From: an uncultured Collinsella sp. | GTDB lineage: Bacteria; Actinomycetota; Coriobacteriia; Coriobacteriales; Coriobacteriaceae | Length of the DNA stretch: 27,816 bases | Assembly (NCBI GenBank): GCA_900545445.1 | Contig: UQZH01000026.1 | Span: 1-27,816 of the forward strand | Direction: 5' to 3' | In this document: positions 16,883 through 25,518 of the stretch, piece after piece | Layout: every line of letters starts with the position of its first letter | How positions within the stretch are numbered: the stretch's first letter is position 1 | Made by a program: the position numbers and the translations under genes | Notes under the pieces: generated by a model | The model's input: only the letters and a program-made list of their open reading frames with translations | Database searches by the model: none | What the model was told of the DNA's origin: nothing

Positions 16883-19800
16883 CTACGCCGCGCGACGCTT
16901 GGTGTAGAAAAACCAGCCGCCGACGGCCGCGATACCGACGATGCCCACGGCAACACCGGCGATGGCAAAGCCGTTCGAGCCCGCGTCCGCAGCCTTGTTG
17001 GCGGCGCCGGCGCTCAACGCGGCGGTCTTGCCGGACGTGCCCGACTTTTTGCCGCTCTTGTCTGTCTTGCCGGCGACGGAAGACTCCGTCGAATCCTTCT
17101 TGCCGGATTCGGCCTCGGCCTTGGAATCGCCAGCTGCCTTGGCGCCCTCGCTCGAGGAAGCACCGGCCATCTTGGCGGCCACAGGAGCCATTACGCCCGC
17201 AAAACCGGCGGTCCCGTTGCCGGCACCGCCGTCCGACCCGGCACCCGGCGTCAGGACGCCCGGCGCCACCGTGGGCTTCTGCGGGTCCTTGCTGCTCGAG
17301 CCCTTGCCCGCCGTCACGGCCGTCTTCCAGGCAATCGTCTCTCCCGAGGAGACACGATACGTCGTGAGCGCGCGGAGCGCCTGCTCGGTCGCCATGGCGT
17401 TGGCCGCGCCGCCCTTGCTGTGCGCATAGCCGTTGCCGCCGTCCACGCGGTACAGGTCCAGCGCGCAGACCACGTTGGTCACGGCATTTGCAAACCCGTT
17501 AACGGGGTTGGCCGGGTCACGGTCGAGCGAAAGCAGCGCGAGGATCACCTGGGCATTGGCCTCGGCAGAACCGAAATCACAGGTGCCCGCGCTCATCTTG
17601 CCCTTGAGGTAGGAGAGGCCGTTCTCGATGGCAGCATCGACCTTGGTGTCGCCCTCATAGGGCGCCACGGCCTGGATCGCCATGGCCGTCAGGTCCACGT
17701 CGCCCAGACGCGTACCCTCCACGGCGTCGTCGCTGCCGAGAAGCTCGCAGACGGCGTCCGCGAGGCTCGCGCGCGTCCAGGCAGACGCGGCGGGTACATC
17801 CGAGCCGCTCGCATTAAGCGCCATCAGCGCAAAGATCTTCTCGTTGGCGCGCGTCATATCGGTGCGGCTGCAGATGAGCTCGACCAGGTTGACGCCGTCA
17901 TAGTCGGTGATGTCCTCGCCGATGGCGGAGAGGGCCAGCGCCACACGCTCGGTCTCAGTCAGAGCGCAGGTCGCACTCCCCCACTCGGCCTTGTGCTTGG
18001 CCAGCGAGGCGCGGTAGTTGTCGAGCAGCTTGGAATCGATCTTGCGGCCCGCCTTGGCAAAGTCGTAGATCTCCCACTCGTCGCCGTACTGAAAGGCGTC
18101 GGAGCTGCGGCGCACGTCGATGAACGCAGCGGCAGCATCGATGCCCGCCGAGGCGGACTCACTCGTGGCGGGGCTCGCGGCCACACCGGCCACGGTGATG
18201 GTAAGCGTCACGGGCTCGGCACCGGCGGTCGTGTCCACCGGCGTACCCGTCGCGACCACCGTGCCGGCCGAAAGCGCAGTCACCGTGTAGTCACTCGAGG
18301 CCACGTACAGGCCGTCATCGGGAGCGCCGTCGACGTGCTTCCAGGCGCCCTTCTCGATGCGGTCGATGCCCACGATACCCGAGGCGTCCTTGCCGTCGAG
18401 CGTCTTGAACGTCCAGGTGAGGCCGGGCTCGGTCACGCTCCAGCCGTCCGCGTCGTTTTTACCGGTAAAGGTCAGGTCGAGCTTTTGCGCCGAGCCGGCC
18501 TTGAGGTAGAGGCTGTCCGTGCCGGCCGTCACGCTCGCAAGCGGATTTTGGTAAGCATAAGTCACGTCGCACGACGCGCTGATGACCTTGCCATCGGCGT
18601 CCGTGTCGGGCAGCGTCGCGGTAAACGTGGTGGTGCCAGCCTTGTACGCCGTGTAGCCGATCTCGCCCGCGGTGGCGTAGGCCGCCACGGCAGGATCGCT
18701 GCTCGTCACGGTAAAGTTGTCGCGGTTGGTGGCGTTGTCGGGCGCCACCACCGGGCGTGCGTGATCGGTCAAAAACGCGCCGCGCTCGGAGAGCGGGTTG
18801 CGGCCCTGCAGGTAGACGGTGGCGCCGTCCTCGTTATAGCCCATCGAGATGGACGTGGCGGCCACGGCTTCTGACGTCAGCGTCACGCTCTTGGAGCCAG
18901 CGCCCGCAGATGCGACGTCGCGCGGGGTAACGGTGATCGTGGCACTGCCGGCATGCTTGAAGTAAAAGCAGGCCGAGTAGTCGTTGCTGTAGATGGTCGT
19001 AGGATCGCTCGAGGCAAAGTGGAAGCGGCTGAACGAAACGGGCACGTACTCGTCCTTATCGGCGTCGACGTAATGCACGCGCACCTCGAGGTTGCGTACC
19101 TCGGAGCCCTGGACGGTAGCCGCACCATCGGTCACGTCGCTCACGGTGCCGTCGGAGGCACGATACCACAGCTCAAAGTCATCGAACTGTTTGGCCTTGG
19201 CCTTGATCTTGATGGTGGCCACGGTCTGCTCGGAACCATTGGCCTTATGCTCGGTGGCGGTCACCGTGCCGGTGGCGTTGTCGTAGATGTAGAGCTCGCC
19301 CGTGGACTCGTTGATACCGATGTTTCCGCGGTTGGCATCGTCGGTGCCCCAGGTGACGGTGCTCGTGGCCGGCACGCCCTTAAGCGCAAAAACGCCAAGT
19401 TTGCGGTAGGCGTTCACAGCGTCGGGCGAAACCTCGAGCATATGGTCGGCAACCGCCTGGCTGGTGCCGTCGTTGGCCGTGAAGCTCACGGTGTAGGTGT
19501 CGTCGGGCGTGGTATCCTCGGGCGCCTGGTAGCTGTTGCCCGAGCCAAAGACCGGCGTGCCATTTTTATCGATACCCCAGCTGCTGCCGTTGGCGCCGCA
19601 GTTAGCGTTGATGAGGTCGGCGAAGGCGTCGGTGGCCATGTCGGCCGGGTCGACGGCATAGGAGTTGATGAGCGCCGAGGCGGGGGCGTCCATCTTGTTG
19701 GTGAGGAATGCGCCCCAGTAGGTGTTGACGAGCTGGCCCGCGTTGTAGGTCGCGAACAGCGCGCCCGCCGTGCCCTCGGAGGTCGACACGCAGTTGGACA

Positions 19801-21406
19801 CGATGCCGCCGTCGAACGTGCGCGCAAAGCCCGCAACGCCCTTGCCGGTCACGCTCGTGGAGCAGTTGAGCACGGCGCCCTGCACACTGTTGCCCAGGGG
19901 GCCGAACGCCTTGCCGTCCGTCGCTTGCTTCAGTTTGCCGGCAAACGAGATGTTCTGCACCACGCCCGTGGAGGCAACGCCGCCCATGAGCGACTTCACG
20001 CCACCGCCGTTGGCGAAGGTGATGGTGTGGCCCTGGCCGTCGAGTGTGCCCGCAAGTATGCCCATGGGAGCAAAGAAGTACTCGTCATCGATGGTAATGT
20101 CGTTGTCGAGAACGTAATAGGCGTCGGCGTCGGCGGGTTTGAACTTGTTTTCGAGGTCGCTCTGCGAGCTCAGGTGCACTACGTTCTGCGGCTGAGCCAC
20201 GGGCTCGGTGGGCTTGGGCTTCTCGAGCGCGGCAATGGCATCGGTGAGCGTCTTGGTTGCGGCGTTGACCTCGGCCTGCTTGGCGTCATCGTTGGCGTAG
20301 ACGTCTTGAGCGCTCACAAGGGCCTCAGCGAGCTTCGACCAGCTCTCGGCCATGTAGTCGTTCTCGATCTTGGCGTTGGCATCGTCAATCGCAGCCTTGA
20401 GGGCATCCTTGTTCACGACGACCGCAGCGCCGCCCGAGATCAGCACAGGCAAACCGCCCTGCGCAGACCAGGTAAAGCCGGTGGCAGGGGCATCGGTGTT
20501 GAGCTTATCGACCGAGGCCTGGGTCTTGAGGTCGTCGACAGAGATTTTGCTGCCAAAGGAAGAATCGACCTTGTAGCCGCACGCCTGATCGCCCGCAGTG
20601 AACAGATTGTTGGTCACGGTGCCAGACTGATACCAGGCAACGAGGCCGTAACCGCCAAAGGACATGCCGCTGAGGCTGCCGGCGTAATACGAGTTGAGCA
20701 CCGAACCGCCATCGAGCTTGCCTACAAGACCGGCAGCGTCAGCGAAAGTCCAATTGTCGTCAGAGGGGCTTGCCGTCGACCAGCACATTTGCACGGTACC
20801 CGAGCATGTGGTGGCGATAGGACCGTCGGTGCCAGAAATCGTCATCGAACCCGTCACGCCCAGATTCTGTACCGTACCAGCCACGCTCTTCGCCAGCGCC
20901 TTGCCGTTGAGCACGATGCTGTGGCCCTGGCCATCGAGCGTACCGGCCACGGTCTCGATCTGTTGGCCAGCCTCAAGGCTGATATTCGCCGTGAGCTTCA
21001 CGACAGCCCCGGCCTCGATGGTGGTGGGCAGCTCATCGGCAAAAGAGACCATCACGGTCTCGCCGGCCTTGGCGACGCGCGCGCCGCGTGCCTGCTGAGC
21101 ATCGGCATCCTCGTCGTCGATGTCCGCCGCGGCAGCAAGGCTCTCATCGGCAGACGGAGCGGCCTCGGAGCTCGCCTCGTCCGCCGATGCCTCGGCGCCT
21201 TCAGCACCCGTCTGCTCGTCCGCAGTGAAACTCGACTCGTCGGCATTCTCGGCAGTATCCGCCTGCTGCGAGGCCTGGGCCTGCGCCTGCACAGCGATCT
21301 CTGCCACGCCCTCGGCAAATGCCGACGTACCCGGCATCGACCAGACGAGCAGCGCCGAGAAAGCAGCGGCTCCCAGGCGCTTGAGCATAATGTTGTTTCG
21401 CGTCAC
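16883..21406 (-). CDS. Giant B12-riboswitch-controlled surface protein with alpha/alpha-toroid domain
   Basis: 1507 residues from a GTG at 21406 with AAGGAGAA just ahead. There is a signal peptide (MLKRLGAAAFSALLVWS, cleavage near AFA-EG at 31) and an acidic Ala-rich linker to ~105. A GLUG-like beta region follows (AGTLDGQGHSI, ~130-325), then a FIVAR-like helical module (~333-397) and a second AGTLDGQGHTI beta region (~410-625). Bacterial Ig-like repeats span ~630-1080. A helical repeat region (~1085-1352) has prenyltransferase/squalene-cyclase-like repeats (DLTAMAIQAVAPY, ANAQVILALLSLDRDP, MATEQALRALTTY). A Gly/Ser/Lys-rich spacer precedes a C-terminal membrane helix ending KRRAA; no LPxTG is seen. 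The toroid resembles the alpha domain of intrinsic factor/transcobalamin. With the cobalamin riboswitch upstream, surface capture of corrinoid is a reasonable inference, not shown. Confidence 0.85.
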   Translation of the reverse strand: MTRNNIMLKRLGAAAFSALLVWSMPGTSAFAEGVAEIAVQAQAQASQQADTAENADESSFTADEQTGAEGAEASADEASSEAAPSADESLAAAADIDDEDADAQQARGARVAKAGETVMVSFADELPTTIEAGAVVKLTANISLEAGQQIETVAGTLDGQGHSIVLNGKALAKSVAGTVQNLGVTGSMTISGTDGPIATTCSGTVQMCWSTASPSDDNWTFADAAGLVGKLDGGSVLNSYYAGSLSGMSFGGYGLVAWYQSGTVTNNLFTAGDQACGYKVDSSFGSKISVDDLKTQASVDKLNTDAPATGFTWSAQGGLPVLISGGAAVVVNKDALKAAIDDANAKIENDYMAESWSKLAEALVSAQDVYANDDAKQAEVNAATKTLTDAIAALEKPKPTEPVAQPQNVVHLSSQSDLENKFKPADADAYYVLDNDITIDDEYFFAPMGILAGTLDGQGHTITFANGGGVKSLMGGVASTGVVQNISFAGKLKQATDGKAFGPLGNSVQGAVLNCSTSVTGKGVAGFARTFDGGIVSNCVSTSEGTAGALFATYNAGQLVNTYWGAFLTNKMDAPASALINSYAVDPADMATDAFADLINANCGANGSSWGIDKNGTPVFGSGNSYQAPEDTTPDDTYTVSFTANDGTSQAVADHMLEVSPDAVNAYRKLGVFALKGVPATSTVTWGTDDANRGNIGINESTGELYIYDNATGTVTATEHKANGSEQTVATIKIKAKAKQFDDFELWYRASDGTVSDVTDGAATVQGSEVRNLEVRVHYVDADKDEYVPVSFSRFHFASSDPTTIYSNDYSACFYFKHAGSATITVTPRDVASAGAGSKSVTLTSEAVAATSISMGYNEDGATVYLQGRNPLSERGAFLTDHARPVVAPDNATNRDNFTVTSSDPAVAAYATAGEIGYTAYKAGTTTFTATLPDTDADGKVISASCDVTYAYQNPLASVTAGTDSLYLKAGSAQKLDLTFTGKNDADGWSVTEPGLTWTFKTLDGKDASGIVGIDRIEKGAWKHVDGAPDDGLYVASSDYTVTALSAGTVVATGTPVDTTAGAEPVTLTITVAGVAASPATSESASAGIDAAAAFIDVRRSSDAFQYGDEWEIYDFAKAGRKIDSKLLDNYRASLAKHKAEWGSATCALTETERVALALSAIGEDITDYDGVNLVELICSRTDMTRANEKIFALMALNASGSDVPAASAWTRASLADAVCELLGSDDAVEGTRLGDVDLTAMAIQAVAPYEGDTKVDAAIENGLSYLKGKMSAGTCDFGSAEANAQVILALLSLDRDPANPVNGFANAVTNVVCALDLYRVDGGNGYAHSKGGAANAMATEQALRALTTYRVSSGETIAWKTAVTAGKGSSSKDPQKPTVAPGVLTPGAGSDGGAGNGTAGFAGVMAPVAAKMAGASSSEGAKAAGDSKAEAESGKKDSTESSVAGKTDKSGKKSGTSGKTAALSAGAANKAADAGSNGFAIAGVAVGIVGIAAVGGWFFYTKRRAA

Positions 21407-21411
21407 CCGTT

Positions 21412-21454
21412 CTCCTTCTTTCGCGAACCTGCAATAGAGCCATGGCGAAGAAGG
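21412..21454 (-). promoter_or_regulatory. Hairpin sequestering the ribosome site of the surface protein
   Basis: On the minus strand, CCTTCTTCGC (21454-21445) pairs with GCGAAAGAAGG (21424-21414), with one bulged A. The 3' strand covers most of the Shine-Dalgarno AAGGAG ahead of the GTG start. This is the expected form of a translational OFF switch for the cobalamin riboswitch upstream. Confidence 0.6.
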
Positions 21455-21580
21455 CGGGACAGGCGATACCCCGGCAGCACAAAGGCGCACGTCAGCCACC
21501 CTATCGGCAGCAAAACGCACGCTCAGCAGCACCCCTTGTAGACCGGAATCCAGCGGCAAACAGAGAGGTCCTCGGTTTCG

Positions 21581-21698
21581 AGAAGAGCGCGGGCAGGTAA
21601 TCTGACTCGCGGGCGCGCCCGCATACAGTAACCGCCTTGCTCGGGATTCTCACCCGATTCCCCTTTATGCGCTCGCGCGCACCCGTACTCCGGCTTCT
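21581..21698 (-). ncRNA. Cobalamin riboswitch
   Basis: Read on the minus strand, the leader carries the hallmark elements in order: CGGGTGCG, then GGGAATCGGGTGAGAATCCC, then GGCGGTTACTGTATGC, and the B12 box GAGTCAGATTACCTGCCC (about 21608-21591). AGAAG (21698-21694) and CTTCT (21585-21581) can close P1. The aptamer sits in the 5' leader of the surface-protein gene, with about 175 nt between it and the start codon. Binding of adenosylcobalamin or a related corrinoid should turn expression off. Confidence 0.95.
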
Positions 21699-21714
21699 AT
21701 TTTTAATCGGAGGA

Positions 21715-21744
21715 AGTGTACGTTACCGCAGGTAAATCGGTCAA
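21715..21744 (-). promoter_or_regulatory. Promoter of the riboswitch transcript
   Basis: On the minus strand, TTGACC (21744-21739) and TACACT (21720-21715) are 18 nt apart. This places the start near 21708, just ahead of the aptamer. Confidence 0.6.
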
Positions 21745-21847
21745 TGCGCTACACAAAAAACCGCCATACCCGAGCCATATGGCTCCCGGATGACCACCTA
21801 TAGGCAACCCATATCGCCACTAGGCCGCTAACGAACCAAGCCCGCCC

Positions 21848-21982
21848 GCAAGATTGAGCGGGCCGAATGTCCCCCGTGGGGCTGAGGGGGCCAAATGTAC
21901 CTGTTAGAAGCCATTTAAGCGTTTTAACAGGGACTTTTGGCCCCCTCAGTCCCACGGGGGACATTCGGCCCGCTCATTTTGC
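21848..21982. repeat. Long palindrome, copy A
   Basis: The 120-bp core (21856-21975) runs from GAGCGGGCCGAATGTCCC to GGGACATTCGGCCCGCTC. Its arms are about 40 bp, and an inner CCTGTTA/TAACAGG hairpin sits in the loop. It is about 96% identical to copy B at 24431-24550, in the same orientation. It lies downstream of the C69 peptidase gene, before the terminator at 21995. Short reading frames through it are by-products of the palindrome. Confidence 0.9.
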
Positions 21983-21994
21983 TTTAGCTCAAGC

Positions 21995-22032
21995 AAACGG
22001 TCCCGCACGATTACTCGTACGGGACCGTTTTT
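21995..22032. terminator. Terminator of the C69 peptidase gene
   Basis: AAACGGTCCCGCACGA pairs with TCGTACGGGACCGTTT with one mismatch and a 4-nt loop, 31 nt past the stop codon. T-runs lie on both sides (TTTTTA on plus, a short TTT on minus), so it may act in both directions. Confidence 0.8.
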
Positions 22033-22063
22033 AGTTAGGGCTGTCGTCTATGACCCGCTCCGG

Positions 22064-24208
22064 TTAATTCACACGCTTGCGGATAAGCACGGCCCCCATA
22101 ACGGCCAGAACTCCAGCCACCGTCAGAAGCGCCACGGTCACCACAGACGAATCACCGGTCTTGGCAAGCCTTCCCTTGGTCGCCTTCTTGGCGGTATCGG
22201 TCTTGACGTCCGTCTTCACATCCGTCTTCTGACCGGGCTTCTGCCCAGGCTCCTCCTGCGCAGCCTGCGTCACGGTCACCGTCGCTTCATCGGACGTGGA
22301 AACCAGCCCGGCAGCACTCGTCACCTCAACGCGATACACCTTTGAACCGACCTCGGTCGTCGCGGCGACGTACTCAGCCGCCGTCGCCCCGTCGATGGCA
22401 GAGAAGTTACCGTCCTCGCCCTTGACGAACCACTGGTAGGTAAGCTGGGCATCCGAGCCATCCACGCTGTCATCAACCGTCGCGGCAACGCTCAGCTTGG
22501 CCTCAGCGCCCTGAGCACACGTTACCGACTGCGGCTGAGCCGTGATGCTGGGAGCAACAAAAGCGGACGCGTACATAATCGGGGTCCGGGAGGTTCCATT
22601 CTCGGCGTCATAGTCGCTCGGCATAAACGCACTCGAGGTATCTCCCGCATTCACATAGGCGCGCATCTCATCGAGAAGCTTGGCCGCCTTGTTGTAGACC
22701 TGTTCGCTCACTGCGGCAAACGCCTTGTTGGCAAGGTCCGTGCGCTGATCGGCAGGGGTCGCCTGCATCAACCCGTCAACAACGTCCTGCTGGGCGATAA
22801 CCTGCTTCTGAAGGACATCGAGGTAGGCGCGCACGTTCTCACCCATCGAGGCACGGTTGTTGTAGGCGAGCGTGTTGATGTCCATGAAGACGTAGTCGAG
22901 GTTCTTGCCGTCCTTTTCGACCAAAGCCTGCGCAACGTCGTCCTTGCGTCCTGTATAAGTGCCGTCCACCGTGTTCCACGCCGGGAAGTAGTCAGCCGGA
23001 ACTTCCGTCAACAGCGCAGAGTAGCTGGGCAGGTACACGCTGAACTCGCAACGCGAAAGCGCTTCCCACTGAATCGTGGCGATATCACTGGAAAGGCCGG
23101 ACCGAATCTGGAAGATATTACCCTCGGTCGTCCTGTTGTTGCCGATGGCATACAGGGCACTGTTGAGATTGGCGTTGAGACTGTCATCCTGCTCACCGCG
23201 GGCAGCGAGGGAACGCAACGCCGTGAACGTATCGGATTTGATGCCCGGCGTAAACGTCAGCTGCGGGTCGATGAGCGAGGTGACGCGACCCTGTTCATCA
23301 ACGGTATAGTCCGTCTGAGGCGCAAGGGCAGCACCGAAGTAAGCACGTCCCTGGGCCAGGCGCGTATTCTGCGACGAGCCCGAATTCTCCTTGCCATACG
23401 TCTTGAAGATGTTCGGCGTGCCGTCGTCATAGGTTACGAGAACGCCGTTGGACTCGGGCAGCGTCACGACATCGGCCGAGTGCAGGCACTGACTCGCATC
23501 GTCAAGATCGACCTTATACTGCAGGCCGCCGATGTTGGGATTAACGGACGCCATGTCGTCGCCCATCTTGACGGCAATCCACTGATGGCCCGAAAGCTGA
23601 GCGAAAATCCAGGTCTCGGTATTGTCGGCAATGACGATCTGGTTGCAGTCCTGAGAGCCATACTGATCGATGATGGCGCCGAGCTTCTCCACGCCATCGC
23701 GCGCCGTGGACGAAACGCTCAACAGGTAGTCGGCCAGGTTATACTCGCCGATGCCCGTGTCGACACGAGGGTCGATAGCATCGATTCCGTCGTTGTAATC
23801 CGTTGTGAGCGTCGCGGAAACGGAGACGCCGCGCTCGTTGGTGCCGGCCTCGGAATACACGCGGGACGCTGCCTCGTCGTCCTGGGCATCCCACTCATCG
23901 GGATTGTCACGAACATAGGTGTAACGATACGAGCGACCCTGATAGGTGTACTCAAAGCCGGTCCCCGGCACAGAATCGTTCTCGAAAGAACGGAAGACAG
24001 GGTTGTCGATCGGCTGCTGCACGCCAAAGGTCTTGCAGTAGCGAGGTGAATAGTCCTCGGCGCGGCCGACATAGGTATCGCCCGTCGTTGTCTGGTTCTT
24101 ACCGATGTAAACCTGCGTGCAGGCGAGCGCGGGCGCGGGCATGGCAAGCACAAGCGCCGCGACTATGCCCCCCCTAAACGCCTTCTTAGCAAAAGCCGGT
24201 AACCTCAT
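22064..24208 (-). CDS. Secreted, wall-anchored C69-family (PepD-like) peptidase
   Basis: 714 residues from the ATG at 24208, with GGAGGGGAGAAC ahead. A signal peptide (residues 1-29, ending PALA) is followed at once by Cys30 in ACTQVYIGKNQTTTGD. In family C69 this cysteine becomes the N-terminal nucleophile. The peptidase domain (about 30-520) contains GDTYVGRAEDYSPR, EAGTNERGVSVSATLT and IADNTETWIFAQLSGHQWIA. A helical part is followed by an Ig-like domain (about 550-650, YQWFVKGEDG), a Gln/Lys/Asp-rich spacer, LAKTG and a membrane helix ending RKRVN, a sortase-type sorting signal. It probably cleaves dipeptides or peptidoglycan peptides at the surface; the substrate is not predictable. It lies between palindrome copies A and B. 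Confidence 0.88.
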   Translation of the reverse strand: MRLPAFAKKAFRGGIVAALVLAMPAPALACTQVYIGKNQTTTGDTYVGRAEDYSPRYCKTFGVQQPIDNPVFRSFENDSVPGTGFEYTYQGRSYRYTYVRDNPDEWDAQDDEAASRVYSEAGTNERGVSVSATLTTDYNDGIDAIDPRVDTGIGEYNLADYLLSVSSTARDGVEKLGAIIDQYGSQDCNQIVIADNTETWIFAQLSGHQWIAVKMGDDMASVNPNIGGLQYKVDLDDASQCLHSADVVTLPESNGVLVTYDDGTPNIFKTYGKENSGSSQNTRLAQGRAYFGAALAPQTDYTVDEQGRVTSLIDPQLTFTPGIKSDTFTALRSLAARGEQDDSLNANLNSALYAIGNNRTTEGNIFQIRSGLSSDIATIQWEALSRCEFSVYLPSYSALLTEVPADYFPAWNTVDGTYTGRKDDVAQALVEKDGKNLDYVFMDINTLAYNNRASMGENVRAYLDVLQKQVIAQQDVVDGLMQATPADQRTDLANKAFAAVSEQVYNKAAKLLDEMRAYVNAGDTSSAFMPSDYDAENGTSRTPIMYASAFVAPSITAQPQSVTCAQGAEAKLSVAATVDDSVDGSDAQLTYQWFVKGEDGNFSAIDGATAAEYVAATTEVGSKVYRVEVTSAAGLVSTSDEATVTVTQAAQEEPGQKPGQKTDVKTDVKTDTAKKATKGRLAKTGDSSVVTVALLTVAGVLAVMGAVLIRKRVN

Positions 24209-24422
24209 ACGTTCTCCCCTCCACACGGAGCCCGAACTACCCACCGACAATATGCGTAATGAGAACACTTTAGCTGGGTAAATCGGATTGAATATGCAGT
24301 TATCAGCTTATCTTATGTGTTAAGGAAGTATGGACACGGCACTCGTAACAACCCGTGACCGGTCGTTTGCATCTGGCAGGCGGCATTCCCCGCAGGGTTG
24401 AACAGGCCGATAAGCCCCGTGC

Positions 24423-24550
24423 GCAAGATTGAGCGGGCCGAGTGTCCCCCGTGGGGCTGAGGGGGCCAAATGTACCTGTTAGAGGCCATTTAAGCGTTTT
24501 AACGGGGACTTTTGGCCCCCTCAGTCCCACGAGGGACATTTGGCCCGCTC
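24423..24550. repeat. Long palindrome, copy B
   Basis: This copy has the same 120-bp core as copy A, with about five substitutions, in direct orientation, upstream of the C69 gene and ahead of the HAD phosphatase. Two substitutions turn stem pairs into G-T pairs on the plus strand and one gives C-A, so most of the stem is kept. With copy A it brackets exactly one gene. The rest of the 24209-24620 gap holds the C69 upstream region, where no clear promoter was found. Confidence 0.9.
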
Positions 24551-24620
24551 ATGCCCGACTGGAACGGCACGCGCTATCATGGGTGCCGTTTTGATGAGTC
24601 ATCTTGATGGGAGCGTACCT

Positions 24621-25286
24621 ATGGCAGCTTTTTCCACCGTGATCTTTGACCTTGACGGCACCATCCTCAACACGCTCGAGGACCTGGCAGCCGCCGGTAA
24701 CCATACCTGCGAGATGCACGGTTGGCCCACGTTTGCCGTTGACGAATACCGCTATAAGGTGGGAAACGGCATGCTCAAGCTGGTCGAGCGCTTTATGCCC
24801 GCCGAGTATGCGGGCGACGGGCGCGCCTTTGAGCAGTCGCTTGCCGAATTTAGGGCTTACTACGGCGAGCACAAGGAGGACCACACCGCCCCCTACGCCG
24901 GCACGATTGAGATGCTCGACCGTCTGCGCGCCGCGGGCATTCAGCTTGCCGTGCTCACCAACAAGGATCATATTTCGGCAGCCCCGCTTATCGAGAAATA
25001 CTTTGGTTCCGAGCGCTTTGCGCTGGTACAGGGCCGTGTCGATGCGTTTCCGCCCAAGCCCGAAGCACCCGTCACGCTGCATGTGATGGAGGAGCTGGGC
25101 GCCAATCCGGCAACCACGCTCTATGTGGGCGATTCCAATGTCGATATCCTGACCGGTCACAACGCCGGCCTTAAGAGCGCGGGCGTCAGCTGGGGCTTCC
25201 GCGGCCGCGCAGAGCTGGAAGCCGCCGATGCCGACTACGTGGTGGACACCCAGGCAGAGCTCACGGCGCTGGTACTGGGCGAGTAA
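24621..25286 (+). CDS. gph: HAD-family phosphatase, phosphoglycolate phosphatase-like
   Basis: 221 residues from the ATG at 24621, with GGGAG upstream. HAD motif I is FDLDGTILNT, with nucleophile D10 and acid D12. Motif II is VLTNKD and motif IV is VGDSNVDI. A four-helix cap domain (about 16-85) places it in the Gph/PgmB-like subgroup. 2-phosphoglycolate is the usual substrate of close relatives, but HAD substrates are hard to predict, so the symbol is tentative. The gene stands alone on the plus strand; its promoter is unclear and may overlap the end of palindrome B. Confidence 0.85.
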   Translation: MAAFSTVIFDLDGTILNTLEDLAAAGNHTCEMHGWPTFAVDEYRYKVGNGMLKLVERFMPAEYAGDGRAFEQSLAEFRAYYGEHKEDHTAPYAGTIEMLDRLRAAGIQLAVLTNKDHISAAPLIEKYFGSERFALVQGRVDAFPPKPEAPVTLHVMEELGANPATTLYVGDSNVDILTGHNAGLKSAGVSWGFRGRAELEAADADYVVDTQAELTALVLGE

Positions 25287-25302
25287 CCGCACATCCCCCC
25301 AC

Positions 25303-25339
25303 GGGCAGCTAATGTGGGACGGGGCTCTTTTAGCTGCCC
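25303..25339. repeat. GGCAG-TAAT-GGGACGGGGCT element, copy 2
   Basis: GGGCAGCTA pairs with TAGCTGCCC around a loop containing GGGACGGGGCT. It is related to 5273-5307. It lies 17 nt past the HAD phosphatase stop codon and has no T-run after the stem. Confidence 0.55.
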
Positions 25340-25406
25340 CCGCACCAAAGAAGTGTCCCCCAAGCGCCGCACCATGGCAACGCCGCAGGTAGAGGACGGA
25401 CAGCGA

Positions 25407-25505
25407 AAACGCCCCTAAGCGAGCAAGGTGACGTGAAATGAAAGGGCGCTGACCTTCTGGTCGCGCCCTTGAAATTGAACGTCAGATTGCCGCTTAGGGG
25501 CGTTT
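25407..25505 (-). repeat. Intergenic hairpin element, copy 2 (complete)
   Basis: A 99-nt imperfect inverted repeat. The outer arm AAACGCCCCTAAGCG pairs with CGCTTAGGGGCGTTT, the middle arms TGACGT...TGAAA and TTGAA..ACGTCA pair with interruptions, and the inner AAGGGCGC pairs with GCGCCCTT around GACC-TTCT-GGTC with a bulge. Copy 1 (1-128) has the same core but a different, still complementary inner stem. It lies in the 3' flank of the lipoprotein gene. Confidence 0.85.
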
Positions 25506-25518
25506 GCAGCGTCGAGCA

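Noticed and set aside
21749..21964. Short minus-strand frame in palindrome A, with a similar peptide from copy B at 24303-24539
   Set aside because: The repeated peptide is explained entirely by the DNA repeat. There is no good ribosome site, and the sequence is constrained by self-pairing rather than by codons.
21848..24550. CRISPR-like interpretation of the repeated palindromes
   Set aside because: There are only two copies, 2.5 kb apart, separated by a full gene, with no spacer pattern and no cas genes.
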